From positions 1-64,000 of the forward strand of contig JAHDVF020000742.1 in the NCBI GenBank assembly GCA_022606425.2: a DNA stretch of 64,000 bases, written 5' to 3'. This DNA is from Lepidostoma basale (lineage: Eukaryota > Arthropoda > Insecta > Trichoptera > Lepidostomatidae). Made by a program: the position numbers and the translations under genes. The notes under the pieces are model-generated. The model saw nothing but the letters and a program-made list of their open reading frames with translations, made no database searches and had not been told where the DNA came from. This document shows positions 32,541-43,214 of the stretch, piece after piece. Each line of letters starts with the position of its first letter. Position 1 is the first letter of the stretch.

Positions 32541-33520
32541 AGAATTCGGATGGAGAATATGTAACATTGCCAATATCCAATTATTTTTTTAATAACTTTA
32601 TAAACAAAAATATTTCATAACACAATTCGGATGTGACCTCCATCTTCAGATGTAAACACAACCTCAGTTATAAGTTATATTTACACATAAGAATAGAGGT
32701 CACCTTCGAAATATATTTATAAAAATATTTAATAAAAAAGTGAACATTAACAGTGTTTTAAATTCTCCTTCAAATTCAAAACTAAAATATAAAAAAAGAA
32801 ATAACGTTTAAAATAAACGGATGTATTTAACTGCATATTATCTGTAAGCATGAAAATATTGGACTTGAATCTTATGGCTTATAAAGGTTCAGCTCTAATG
32901 GTAAATATGACGGATGTGGCCTCTAAAATAAAATGAGAAGATATTTTTTACAATATTAAAATTCTGCTTTTAAATGCGGTTATGAATAACCTTGAATATG
33001 ATGCAAGTTAATCAAAATGTTTGATATGAACATAAACGATAGGCACAGGACCAAGTTTACGTTCGATCAATTCTAAGAAACCCAATTTGGTTACACACTC
33101 CAAATTGTGACGAAATTGAATTTTGCGATAACGCAATGAAAACAAGTTGAATAACGCGAAATTATAAATGGGGTGACGCGTCATGGCGGAATATTTTTAG
33201 AATAAAAGGTTAAAGACACCTGTTGAGTCGAGCCTCCCGCGGTGTCCAGGTGTGCGAGTGTATGTGAGAGTGTGAGATCACCGGGCGGACTGCTGTTGGT
33301 GATGGTCGCTGGTCATTCCTCGCCCACACACACACACACATACATGCATACACACACACGATTTCAAAAATTCTGCATAGTCTTACAATGCAATATGCAG
33401 CTTTCAAACCGTGCTTTCTTATACTCTTTATTTAAACTTTTTTGAGACAGACCTGATGAAACCTTTGGTTATTATTGTTGCATGTTTCACTGATAAACTT
33501 ATTCCATTTATGTTCATCTT
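32541..33520. other. Unassigned spacer with a Jockey scrap and a CA microsatellite
   Basis: TTGGACTTGAATCTTATGGC at 32860-32930 is a decayed Jockey 3' UTR. A (CA)n-type run lies at 33325-33360. The rest is AT-rich and unassigned. Confidence 0.4.
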
Positions 33521-33523
33521 TAA

Positions 33524-33575
33524 ACTAACTAACAAACCATCACGCCGTCTCTTCGAAAGGGTGGGCATAAAGAAT
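33524..33575 (-). mobile_element. LINE-A tail fragment
   Basis: ACTAACTAACAAACCATCACGCCGTCTC..GGGTGGGCATAAAGAATGG. Confidence 0.55.
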
Positions 33576-33589
33576 GGATATATTTTTTA

Positions 33590-33840
33590 TAATAATAATT
33601 AGGCAAATTTTTATCTTCAAGGGCGCTTAGACAGTGTTTTTAGTCGTGAGAGCTGCATGTGACACCAGCAATCAGATAACCGTTGTTTACATTTTATGCG
33701 ATATTTTGAAAAGGTGGGTTTTTAGGTGAGATTTAAAATCTGTCGGATTGTCAATGCATCTGAGGCGTGCAGGAAGCATATTCCAGGCGGGCGGACCTGC
33801 CACTGCGAAAGCCCGATCTCCGAAATTTGTCCGGGGGTTG
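33590..33840 (-). mobile_element. LINE-B 3' part
   Basis: The minus-strand frame reads [47 protein letters not shown] and a stop, one of the best preserved LINE-B C-termini here. It is joined at its 5' side to a LINE-A fragment in the same orientation. Confidence 0.7.
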
Positions 33841-33844
33841 TTTT

Positions 33845-34070
33845 TCTTTCTTCTATATATTCTTTCTTGACATACTTGTCCCGATTCTTCAACATTCATA
33901 CATTGTGTCATGCACGCTCGTCGATTTTTTCCGACTCCCTACGTGACCGACAATTAATATTTGATTTGCTCGTGCTATGTTTTCCTCGGTCTTCATCTAT
34001 TTCTAGTTCCGTTTACGTCGTTTACATTTACTGTCTTTGCCATTCTATTTTCATTCGTCATATTTATGAT
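33845..34070 (-). mobile_element. LINE-A fragment
   Basis: TATTCTTTCTTGACATACTTGTCC.., ACATTCATACATTGTGTCATGCACGC and TTTTCCTCGGTCTTCATCTA are the reverse complement of the [17 protein letters not shown] part. Confidence 0.6.
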
Positions 34071-34094
34071 TGTTTAAATAAGAATGTGATTTAC

Positions 34095-34255
34095 GAGTAT
34101 ATAATGCTTTCAGCGTTGCGGGTCCGTTGGCGTGGAAGTTTGGGGATAGCGTCTTTAAATTTAAGAGAATGCTGAAGACTACACTGTTCTATCAGTATTA
34201 TCCTAGTGCGCATTTGAGGTACATTTTACAAAACGGGGCACATAAAAAATAATGA
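34095..34255 (+). mobile_element. LINE-B 3' fragment
   Basis: GCTTTCAGCGTTGCGGGTCC, GTTGGCGTGGAA and GTGCGCATTTGAGGTACATT match 32340-32510 with a small deletion. Confidence 0.55.
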
Positions 34256-34870
34256 TAAATGGAATATATATCACCAGATAATTACTCAACTAAGCATCGA
34301 AATGACCGGAGATGTATCTAGTGTTCTAAATCAGCATCGATGAACAGTCAGAGATCCCTGTAGTCCCAATTTATTATTAGTTTTCAAATGATGATATGTG
34401 CTAAAAGATTACTTTACAATTCTCTCACACGGCGACTATGTAATGAAGAAATCACCATGCTATCGTATACCAAGAAACGGATCATTATTCTATGAGGACC
34501 GTGAAAAAAATACCGTTGTCTACGCGGTAGATACGTATTGAGACCGGCAACGTAAGATAATAATGATTATTAAAGGAAAAAACAGCTAAATAAAGGCTAT
34601 GGGAAATCCTACATAAAATTATTCAATTTTTACGAAACATCTCATCAGCGGAAATCTGTTCCAGGATCTTACGTAATATTTATAAGCTTATTAAGCTTAA
34701 TTATATATAAATGTATATAGGACAAAATATAAGTCGAATAAAATACTTGTGAACAAAATAATAAAACAATTATAGTATTATATGATTTTAATGGGTAGTG
34801 TATTCTAATTTTAAATTTTGGTCATGTAAGGAGTCGACGCGCGTATATGACGCATGAAGTTTGTCAGTAT
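34256..34870. other. Unassigned AT-rich spacer
   Basis: Nothing recognised apart from a LINE-A scrap at its right end (GGTCATGTAAGGAGTCGACGCGCG near 34823). Confidence 0.35.
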
Positions 34871-34877
34871 TTTAAAC

Positions 34878-35582
34878 TAACTAACTAACCATCACGCCGT
34901 TTCCCCGGAGGGGTAGGCAGAGAGGATGGATCGCCACATTGTTCTATCCTGACACAACTCTCGCGCATCTTATACATTCACACATCGTGACATGCACGCT
35001 CGTCGATTGTTCCTACTTCGAACATGGCCGCCTTTCAGTAATTGATTAATTTGGTCATGCCATGTCTTCCTTGACCTTCCTCGACTTATTTTTCCATTCA
35101 CACTACTTGTTTATATATATTTTTAACCATTCATCCCTCATCCATTCGTTCCATATGTCCAAACCATCTTAGTGAAGCCTTTCTTGACTTTATTTATCAC
35201 GCATTCATCCGATTAACATTCCTTTCTTACTTCATTATTAGATATTCTATCATACATTGTTTTTCCGGACATCCTTCTTAGTAACCTCATTTCTACGGCA
35301 TTTATCCTACTTTCATCCTTCTGTCAACTCCAAGCTTCACTTCCATACATACGGGTCGTGACTAGAACTCCATTGTGCACTGCCATCTTTGCTTCAGTCG
35401 ATATATGTATTTCTATTTGCGGTGATGACTTTGTGTGCGCCATTTATTTTGTTTCCAGCTCCAACCCTTCTTCCGATATTTTTCTCCATTTTTCCATCTC
35501 TTGTAAACATGCTTCCCAGGTAGACAAATTCGGTAACTTTCTCTAATATCTCACCGTTCGCACTTATGTCGCAATCTATCAT
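34878..35582 (-). mobile_element. LINE-A, longest reverse-transcriptase part in the window
   Basis: At the 5' side (35582-35394) the frame VTEFVYLGSMFTRDGKMEKN, IGRRVGAGNKINGAHKVI is the thumb region after the RT domain. It continues, with shifts, through [25 protein letters not shown] and [17 protein letters not shown] to the (GTTA)n tail at 34878. The catalytic YxDD lies outside this truncated copy. Confidence 0.75.
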
Positions 35583-35584
35583 AC

Positions 35585-35964
35585 TCGTACATCATTGTGT
35601 GCATTTATTGCAGATATTACTATCTGATAACTTGTTAGAAGGATGTGCATGATAGTGTCCCTCGTCTCGGTGTGCGGCAGACCCGGAAGAGGGAGCACAC
35701 GAGAGGACTACTAATGGGCCTCCAAATCCGGTATTCGGAGAGCCGGCGGCAAGACTCGACCCGAGGACATTGCCTTATCCGACCTGACCGGGGGTCATAG
35801 CCGCCCAACAATGCGCGCTAATTAGGCGACTAGAATATCTAATTAGCGAGCGGCCATCGCGCTTATCCAATTTAATCGCAATTACAAGCGATAATGTGTG
35901 TTATTACTGTTACGAAATCCAATACGAAATTTTAAATTAAGCCTCAAAACATGAGATAAAGAAA
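35585..35964. other. Unique CpG-rich spacer with paired TAATTA sites
   Basis: No transposon match. GCGCTAATTAGGCG (35815-35827) and CTAATTAGCGAG (35839-35850) place two TAATTA homeodomain-type cores in inverted arrangement. Whether it is an enhancer is speculation. Confidence 0.3.
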
Positions 35965-36020
35965 AAAATTCAATCCTGCTTTCAACGTTGCTGGTCCGTT
36001 AGCGTGGAATAGCTTCCCTT

Positions 36021-36569
36021 TTAACCTTTCCCTTACGGTGCTAAAATAAAAACGTGCGTTCCGGTGTAGGGTAGTCGGTAAGCGTTAAAAAAATAGCGAT
36101 TTTAAATTGGAAAAATAGGAACATTCATAGCTAATCCCCTTATATAATTATAATTGAAGTAAAAAATTATAATTATTGAGATTTAATTGCTAAAAACATT
36201 TAAAAAAACATCTGGCAACGCTCACGGAACGGACATAGACCCGCTCTGGTTGGAAGGCCGAAAGCGATTGCCGGCGGCGGCGGGACGGCCGAGAGTGAGA
36301 ACATTGAGCTAGAACATATGCAAGAGTGAGATGCGAATATAGTGTCGCGTACTCAGCGCTATGAATTTTGTTTCCGATGTTCACAAAATACCTCCGATGT
36401 ACCCGATGAATTCTTATTATTATTAAATATTATTTTTTTAATCAATGCGTAAATATATTATGGAGGAATACCTAAAATCTTAACCTTGTATATATTAAAT
36501 GTATAGAGATATTGATGGTTATTAGAAGCAACGTGTAGAAGATACCCATCACAGGGAAGGGAGGGTTAA
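36021..36569. mobile_element. TTAA MITE, copy 3
   Basis: Intact TTAA on both sides (36021-36024 and 36566-36569), ends CCTTTCCCTTACGGTG and CAGGGAAGGGAGGG. It is 549 bp and nearly identical to the copies in the zip introns. This copy sets the element boundaries most clearly. Confidence 0.8.
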
Positions 36570-36570
36570 T

Positions 36571-36685
36571 AGGACTTGGATCTTCTGGCTAACAGAGGTT
36601 CAGCTCTAATGGCTATTCCTCTTACGTCTGTAGGAAACATTGTTGGAATGTGATTTGGTAGTTGTTAAGTACGAGAATAGCGACG
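36571..36685 (-). mobile_element. Jockey-like 3' UTR fragment
   Basis: AGGACTTGGATCTTCTGGCT, CAGAGGTTCAGCTC and CATTGTTGGAATGTGATTTGG match the ends at 53.63 kb and, in reverse, at 2.7 kb. Confidence 0.6.
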
Positions 36686-36794
36686 TTAACTTTAACCAAA
36701 AACTGAACTAATCGTTCAGTCTTTTCCTAGTGCGCTCCCAAGAGGAATAAACAAGTAAAAACGGTGCCATTAAGTATAAATCATTAAAAAATTT

Positions 36795-37805
36795 ACAAAT
36801 ATCTACTATATATATAAACGAGAACCATTCATATAGAAAAATTTACTCCACGTATAAGATAGGTATAAATCATATATTTCAGATTGTTCTACATTCGAAT
36901 GACACACATTTTTTTATAAACACGTCAAAAACTAAATTAAGCCCGGTAAGATTTCTTTAAATCGCTAATTAAATACACTGTCGTAGAAATAATTGGCTAA
37001 GTGTGTCAATAGTCAAGAGGCCATTTGGTTGTTCAACGAATTTGATATACGAGTATTGAAATTAGGATCGAAGTTTATTTCAATAGCACACGTTCGTAAT
37101 TTAAATGCCATGTGCACTCTAGTAGGCCATTCGGGCAAGTAAGCACTCCAGATTACCTAGATGAAACACTTTAAAAAAAAATTTAAAACGAATTCTGACA
37201 AAAGACAATCGCGGACTAAAAATTATGACATCTATTGTATTCGTAAGACAATTGAAACTTGCATTAGTTACATTCAGTTGTCCATCTCTGTTAGATTAGC
37301 ATCGCATATGGATTTATTAACTTTCATTTTCAGCATAATTAGCATTCTAACGGAGTGATATGCGGATTAATTATAAATATACACGCGCGGCTTGTGCATG
37401 CGATACTATACGATTCAAAGAATACGAAAGCTTTCTGACGAAACTGATTTTAGTGTGATTTTAATTCTTTATGTTGTTGGTGCTAGGATATGCTTATCAA
37501 ATCGAACACGCATGACAGACTATAACATTTTACAAGTTAAAACGCTGACAAATGGTGCACTATTTACCGCAGACTTTGATTACTAATTGAGATACCCGGA
37601 ATATAAACACTACTCTCTTTTCAGAACAAGAGTGTTTTGTTTCCGCGGATTCAGTTACTAATTCATCTGGAATGTAGAACATTCTTTCGAATTTAAATAA
37701 CATTAAAACATAATAGGTTACGAAACTGAAGACCTATGAACACATGGCACGAAATTAATGTTTTTTTTTTTTTAATTGCATGGTAGTAGTTCATTGTTTG
37801 TAAAA
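36795..37805. other. Unassigned spacer
   Basis: AT-rich, with no transposon hallmark and no protein similarity in the short open frames. Confidence 0.35.
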
Positions 37806-37808
37806 AAT

Positions 37809-38101
37809 CGGTACCTATTTGGCAAAAGGTCACAACTGTTTTTTTTAGCAATTTTACAGGAGAGCAAAAATAAGATTTTTACATTATTTTGATTATTTAT
37901 AAAAATGTTATTTGTGTTCCGAATTGTTTATTTCAAATGTCAATTTACGTAGCATAACGTTATTTACAAGATATATCAGTAACGAAATTAAAAAAATATA
38001 TCGTTTTGTCAAAACATAAAGTGTGCAAAAATAATACTGATGGTATATTTAACTCAATTTCACAAATAAACGCATTTGGACCTTTTGCCAAATAAGTACC
38101 G
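37809..38101. mobile_element. MITE of about 293 bp with 23-bp inverted repeats
   Basis: The left end CGGTACCTATTTGGCAAAAG (37809) and the right end, reverse-complemented CGGTACTTATTTGGCAAAAG (38101), are inverted repeats with one mismatch over 23 bp. The inside is AT-rich and non-coding. The superfamily is not determined. Confidence 0.65.
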
Positions 38102-38145
38102 AAATGTGAAATATATTTTGTTTAATTTTACCAATAGTTGTTTAC

Positions 38146-38237
38146 GTTCTGACTGGTTTCGGCAGCTCGCTCCCATCGTTTGGTCAACATGGATGTCCAC
38201 CAGACGATTGGAGCGAGCTGTATAAACCGGTCAGAAC
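38146..38237. ncRNA. Hairpin with 33-bp arms (candidate structured RNA or foldback relic)
   Basis: The left arm 38146-38178 (GTTCTGACTGGTTTCGGCAG..) and right arm 38205-38237 (..TATAAACCGGTCAGAAC) are complementary with about four mismatches around a 26-nt loop. It is richer in GC than its surroundings. The size suits a microRNA precursor, but a MITE remnant is equally possible because it sits 45 bp from a MITE. No other copy was seen here. Confidence 0.35.
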
Positions 38238-38239
38238 TA

Positions 38240-40315
38240 AAATAAAAAATAAATAAACTATTTAAATTTAATTTATTAGCAATGTTAATTATCGAGGATT
38301 GACTGGGTAGGCACTTAAATTTTTTTTTTAATGTTTCACTAACGTATTCCAAAGCATCTTAAAGAAAATAATATTAACAAAAAACTATACTAAATTTATA
38401 GAGTTATAGTTATTATTTATTTAAATATATTACGAATTTAATATTTAATATTTTCATCTACATAAAATGTACCGATTACCAATTTAAACAAAGAAAAGCT
38501 GATATCAATATGTTCACGCCATAATCTAGGAATAAATAATAAGAATTGTATTACGAATCATTAATTTATGATAATTTTGAATACTATAGTTTTCCAAGAA
38601 AATATACGAGTACTACCGAGCAAATGTTGATATTATCTTTTTTTATTATCTCTGAACTAATACGTGTTATGAAAATGAATGTACGTAATGAATTACGAGG
38701 AATCCATTCGCCTGGTTCTAGCGAAATTGCGAAATAGAGAAATCGTTCGATTTAATTTAAATTTAGAATATACTATTCGAAAAGGACCAGGTGTTCGAAA
38801 ATTGAATAATAATTACCGGCAGATTTTGGAGATATTCGCAGGGGACTGGGTTCCAGTGGAAATTCTAATCTGTTTTCCAACAGAATTCCTCCTCCAGAAT
38901 CCATCAAGAGTTTTTATTTTTGGTAAAAGCGGCACAAAACTAACAACCAAAACGAGTCAGTTGCGAGTCCGCACTGAACTATTCGAGTTCATGTTAAAAC
39001 ATATGACACTTCACCGAGTATAAGTCCGCAAGAACAAAATACCCATAGCACAATCAAATTTCCCGAGAATCGTCGGAGAGCTTCCGCACTTTTCTGATTT
39101 ATTGGCACTTTCGAATGCACTGCAGATCCGGTGTAGAGCACAAGCTGAGATTTCACAAACACTTCTCAAATAATTATCCGGATTTACAACAGTTTGAAAG
39201 TCGTTTCACGTCAATTCAAGTATCGTTCTTAACAGCTGTCAACAGAGAACTGACAGCAGACCACCCTCCCCGAGAGCTGTAGGCGCACTGAAAGATTGTA
39301 TTCAAACGTAGTGAAGACCAAAGAATCGTGCGGTCGCGCCATCTGCCGACGGGCCCGCAGCCAATACCCAGAATCGAGGAGCGTACACAAAGCGCGCGTT
39401 CCGTCGCCGCGGCAGTACACTTTCCCAAAACGTACTTTGGCTGACTAATCGGATACAACTAGCGTTTATGCGTAGCTTAATACGATCGGCCAGTTTTGGC
39501 TAAGCGCGCATTGCCGCGACGATTCACCGCATTCTACGGAATGCCTCACAGCGGCCTTTCGAACTAGCATTTCGCGGAAAGCCGAGTTCCGTACTGCGGA
39601 ACGTTCAACTGGCCTTACGGACAAAACAAAATAAACGCCACAAAAGAGACAGAGTATTCACTCAATGAAACTTAAGCTGATGCTATAACAATTGACTTGT
39701 TTATGAGGTGCGTAATTTACTAGAAACGTGATTTACCTGAGCGCGTACAAAGGCACGAAAGCCTGAAATCGAAGTGGACAAAGCTGGAGCTAAGTGAAGC
39801 CACATAGCAAAAAAACTTTTTACTTCATTTATAAACAGGCATTGCTTAGTTATTCTTTGTTATTTAGTTGTGCATTTTATGAACTATTAATCGATCTGGA
39901 GTCTTTCTTTCTAACCGATCCGGCTGAAGGACCATCAACCGCTGAATGGGCAAATGAAAAAATATAGGATAAAAAAATCGATGGAAGAACGAGTACAGTA
40001 AGCGAAGTTCTAAAAGAATACATTCTAAGAAACAAAATAAACACGAACGTTATTAATTTGAAGAGATTTTTAAGAATAAAATAACGGTTATCGGAGATGT
40101 GCTAATGCATATATAAAGTATTTAAATATATCGAGAAAAATAAAGTACAAATATAAATCAGTGCGTACATTACCATGGTTGGTTGGATAATATTTCTACG
40201 CGTTACTACCTTGGACAGTTAAGAGTTTGTTACTTACTTAGATACTGCCGGCGGCACGGTACTGCTCAGAAGGAGCTAAGCGTACTTTACTTACTTACTG
40301 AACAGCTACTCTAAA
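38240..40315. other. Unassigned unique region, CpG-rich at 39.0-39.7 kb
   Basis: No transposon signature. A 114-codon frame (38679-39023) has no known domain. The CpG-rich part has a TTCGCGGAA at 39571-39579 and an imperfect CGGCGGCACGGTACTG motif near 40248. It may be promoter or intron DNA of a gene outside the window. Confidence 0.35.
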
Positions 40316-40319
40316 AACA

Positions 40320-40475
40320 GTTTAGCACCTTAATCACCGGGAGAACGATATAAAATGATGATGAACTATTCCCTGATAAAGGTTTAAAATACGTAGAGAA
40401 AAATAAACTCAAAAGTGGAAAAAAACGGCGTTTTAATTCATAAAAAATAGGCATTATAGAATTTCATAGTGTTAA
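40320..40475. mobile_element. Hairpin element HP2, partial copy
   Basis: TTTAGCACCTTAATCACCGG..GAGAACGATATAA and CCCTGATAAAGGTTTAAAATACG..GAGAAAAATAAACTCAAAAG are the two arms. The left outer part is missing. The end reads GCATTATAGAATTTCATAGT. Confidence 0.5.
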
Positions 40476-40534
40476 CGCCTTCAGATTATCAACATGTACA
40501 TTTTATTGTATTATAGGGGAACGACATGAATATC

Positions 40535-40990
40535 CTAAATAACCGTCTCCCCGGAGGGGTAGGCAGAAAGAATGGAACGCCAACTGTTTTGTCCTGACAT
40601 ACTTCTCTCGTTCCTCTACATTCATACATCTTGTCATGCACGCACGTCGATTTCTCCGACTCCTCACGTGACCGACATTCAATATTTGATTGATTTGATC
40701 ATGCCACGTTTTCCTCGGTCTTCCTCTATTTCTAGATCCGTTCACGCCGTTTACAAATACCTTCTTTACCATTCTGTCTTCACTCATTCTTTCCATGTGT
40801 CCAAACCATCTTAATGATCCTTTTCTTATTTTGTTCATAATACTTTCATTCGCACCACATTCACTTCTTGTTCTTGCATTTGTCACTCTATCATATACAG
40901 ATTTGGCACACATTCGTCTTAGAGATCTCATTTCTACTGCATTTATTCTACTTTCATCCTTCTTTTGCCAGTTCCATACATTATCCTTGT
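40535..40990 (-). mobile_element. LINE-A 3' end, well preserved
   Basis: The minus-strand frame is open for about 160 codons: [79 protein letters not shown] and [11 protein letters not shown]. It then shifts near the SAYP end. The tail GGTTATTTAGG is degenerate. Confidence 0.75.
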
Positions 40991-40999
40991 TGTGCATTA

Positions 41000-41880
41000 T
41001 CAAATGTAAACGTGTCACAATTATATAATATAGAAAAACTTATAAAAAGAGTTAATCGATATTAAATAAGAAAAAATCAAGATTGTCAACATATAAGGTT
41101 TTTACCCACCGCTTACCCGAAGCTGTTATAGGACGCAGCGGCACTCTTTCGTCAGTTTCGCTCACGCAATCCCTAGATCTGTTCCCCGTCCATGCGGGAC
41201 TTACGTAAACTAGGGAATGCAACATTTCAACAAAGCGAAGGGGACATTAATACAATTTTTCACTTCGACGTCCCAATTTCACTAAACAGAACAAAACATT
41301 TATTGCGTACAATTCATATTACGCATGCATCAATTTAATACCGAGAATAGCTATTTATAACCTAACCTTAAAAACAACAAAGCAAACGGCATTCGCGCCA
41401 ATAAACACGCCGAGGTATGCGTGACACGGTGCGGATTCGCTGGAAACTGGAGGTAAATAAAATGATAGATTTAAATTTCGAAAACAGTTTTCGGCTTTCT
41501 ACCATTCGCGGAACCCTTCCACCAACGACACCGTGGCGTGCGTCTCCTCGTTTCGCGCTAGTTTTGCAAGATGGATCCATTTTTAGTTTTGAAACTATAC
41601 CCCCTAACACCCGATGCCCTAAAATTCCACTTCTCGGAATTTGGCTAACACAGTCATTTCCATACCGTTTTCGGGTACAGAATAACGACGTATTTCAAAA
41701 TGGCCTCCTTGGCGATGAATTATATTTATAAATAGCATTTTGTTGATCGATAATTATTTGAAGGGTAAATTATACGACTCATTGAACCTCATCGTCGAGT
41801 AGAAAATTTAACACAGTTTTATTGTCAAATTAAAATGCACACAATACAAAATCTTCTAATTTTAGATAACCTTAAGGCAA
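41000..41880. other. Unassigned, partly CpG-rich spacer
   Basis: CCCACCGCTTACCCGAAGCT at about 41107 recurs in reverse at 46220-46245, so a short repeat is present. A TTCTCGGAA lies at 41631-41639. The frame 41417-41731 has no recognised domain. Confidence 0.35.
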
Positions 41881-41884
41881 CAAA

Positions 41885-42395
41885 CAACACTGTGGAATTC
41901 CATAATGACGATTTTTTTATGAATTAAAACTATGTTTTTCCACTTTTGAGTTTATTTTTCTCGACGTGTTTCGAAAGCTTACACTTCCACCATCGGGAGA
42001 ATGATATACCTAACCTGAAAAATCAAGATAGTACGTATCTTGTTTCTTGAACAATGATGTAAAATTCCAAATTAAATATTTAATACGAAGGATAACGTCA
42101 GTTATCTAGAAGTTTTATTATATTTTATGGGAATGATATGTTTCGCCCTTCTAAGACATTATCAAACATTTGGTAATGCCTTAGAAGGGCGAAACATGTC
42201 ATTCCCATAAAATATAATAAAACTTCTAGAAAACTGACGTTTTCATTCGTATTAATTAAGATAGTACGTATTTATATTTGTTCTAGTACGTATTTGTATA
42301 GTTCACATTGTTCTCCCGATGATGAAGGTGTAAGCCTTCGAAACATGTCGAGAAAAATAAACTCAGAAGTGGAAAAGAGTGTTTAATTCATAAAA
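41885..42395. mobile_element. Hairpin element HP2, copy split by an HP1 insertion
   Basis: The left arm (ACACTGTGGAATTCCATAATG, CACTTTTGAGTTTATTTTTC, TCGACGTGTTTCGAAAGC, to about 42020) and right arm (TTCTCCCGATGATGAAGG, GCCTTCGAAACATGTCG, AAATAAACTCAGAAGTGG, from about 42300) are separated by the HP1 element at 42039-42257 and its duplicated target. Confidence 0.7.
42039..42257. mobile_element. Hairpin element HP1, near-perfect palindrome with 14-bp target duplication
   Basis: A 219-bp insert flanked by AAGATAGTACGTAT at 42025-42038 and 42258-42271. It begins CTTGTTTCTTGAACAATGATG-like and ends CATTCGTATTAATT. The core arms (CTAGAAGTTTTATTATATTT.. GGGAATGATATGTTTCGCCC on the left, mirrored on the right) pair almost perfectly around a short loop at about 42172. 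Confidence 0.8.
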
Positions 42396-42399
42396 AAAT

Positions 42400-43210
42400 A
42401 AATCGAAATCTTCTAGATAAAACACGTTGAAAACAATTTGTTGCGCGATATTATCACGTGGTCTTTTATTCAACGTACAACAATTTTTTGGCTTATACAT
42501 ATAATATATTGTCTATAAAGAGTAATCTACTCTTGGAATACAATAAATTGAAAAGCGCCCTTTAGGTGAGTTATTCACGAAATCGGCTCTATACAAATAA
42601 TTCTTATTATTATTATTATAATGTATTAATAAAATGATCTTAAATTTGTAAAATAAATAAATCAATATTCAACTTGATGATTGACAGAATTGTGATGAAA
42701 TAATAATTAATAAATACGTATTATAATCAGTGTGTCAAAATGAATAATTAATGTTGAAGGTTCATAGTGTTTCAGGCAAAATAATGGATTATCTAATTAA
42801 TAAATAATCTTTGGAATGGAAAAATAGAGCTGTTTATGTTCAACTTTTTATTTTATTAAAAATCATTAAACAGTTTGAATCTCTCACAAAAATGGCGCTA
42901 TAAAACTCATCATCATCAATCATCAATAAAAATATATTAATCACGACAACGTTTCGGATGTGACCTCCATCCTCAGGTGTAAATACACAATGTTGTAGAA
43001 CGACAAGAATGAAGTGAAAACGTGGCCAAAGATTAGCACATAATTCACCAAAACTTTTACAAAAAGATTTTATTTTCATCTTGCAGGCTAAGGGTTGAAA
43101 AGAGGATTGAATTTTTTCTATTATCCGCAAAAAAATTACCCGATCTACGCAGCTTTGGGATGTAAATAAACTAGCCACAAAGGGAATAGAATTCGAGTGA
43201 ATCTTCCAGA
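42400..43210. other. Unassigned spacer with a LINE-B tail scrap
   Basis: GAAAAGCGCCCTTTAGGTGA..TTATTATTATTATTATAATG at 42548-42622 is a + strand LINE-B tail. The minus-strand frame 42840-43229 is AT-rich and unrecognised. Confidence 0.35.
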
Positions 43211-43214
43211 AATA

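Larger units (their letters stand above)
35965..36790 (+). mobile_element. LINE-B fragment interrupted by a MITE and a Jockey scrap
   Basis: The 5' part (GCTTTCAACGTTGCTGGTCC, 35972-36020) and 3' part (GAGAATAGCGACGTTAACTT to GTGCCATTAAGTATAAATC, 36690-36790) align with an uninterrupted copy at 32340-32520. Confidence 0.6.

Noticed and set aside
33325..33362. CRISPR-like or other ordered array
   Set aside because: It is a simple (CA)n microsatellite. No spaced direct repeats of CRISPR type exist in the window.
42115..42240. Heat-shock elements: repeated TTCTAGAA (nTTCnnGAAn) motifs at many places
   Set aside because: They are part of the HP1 hairpin arms (GTTTTCTAGAAGTTTT) and occur wherever that element inserted.
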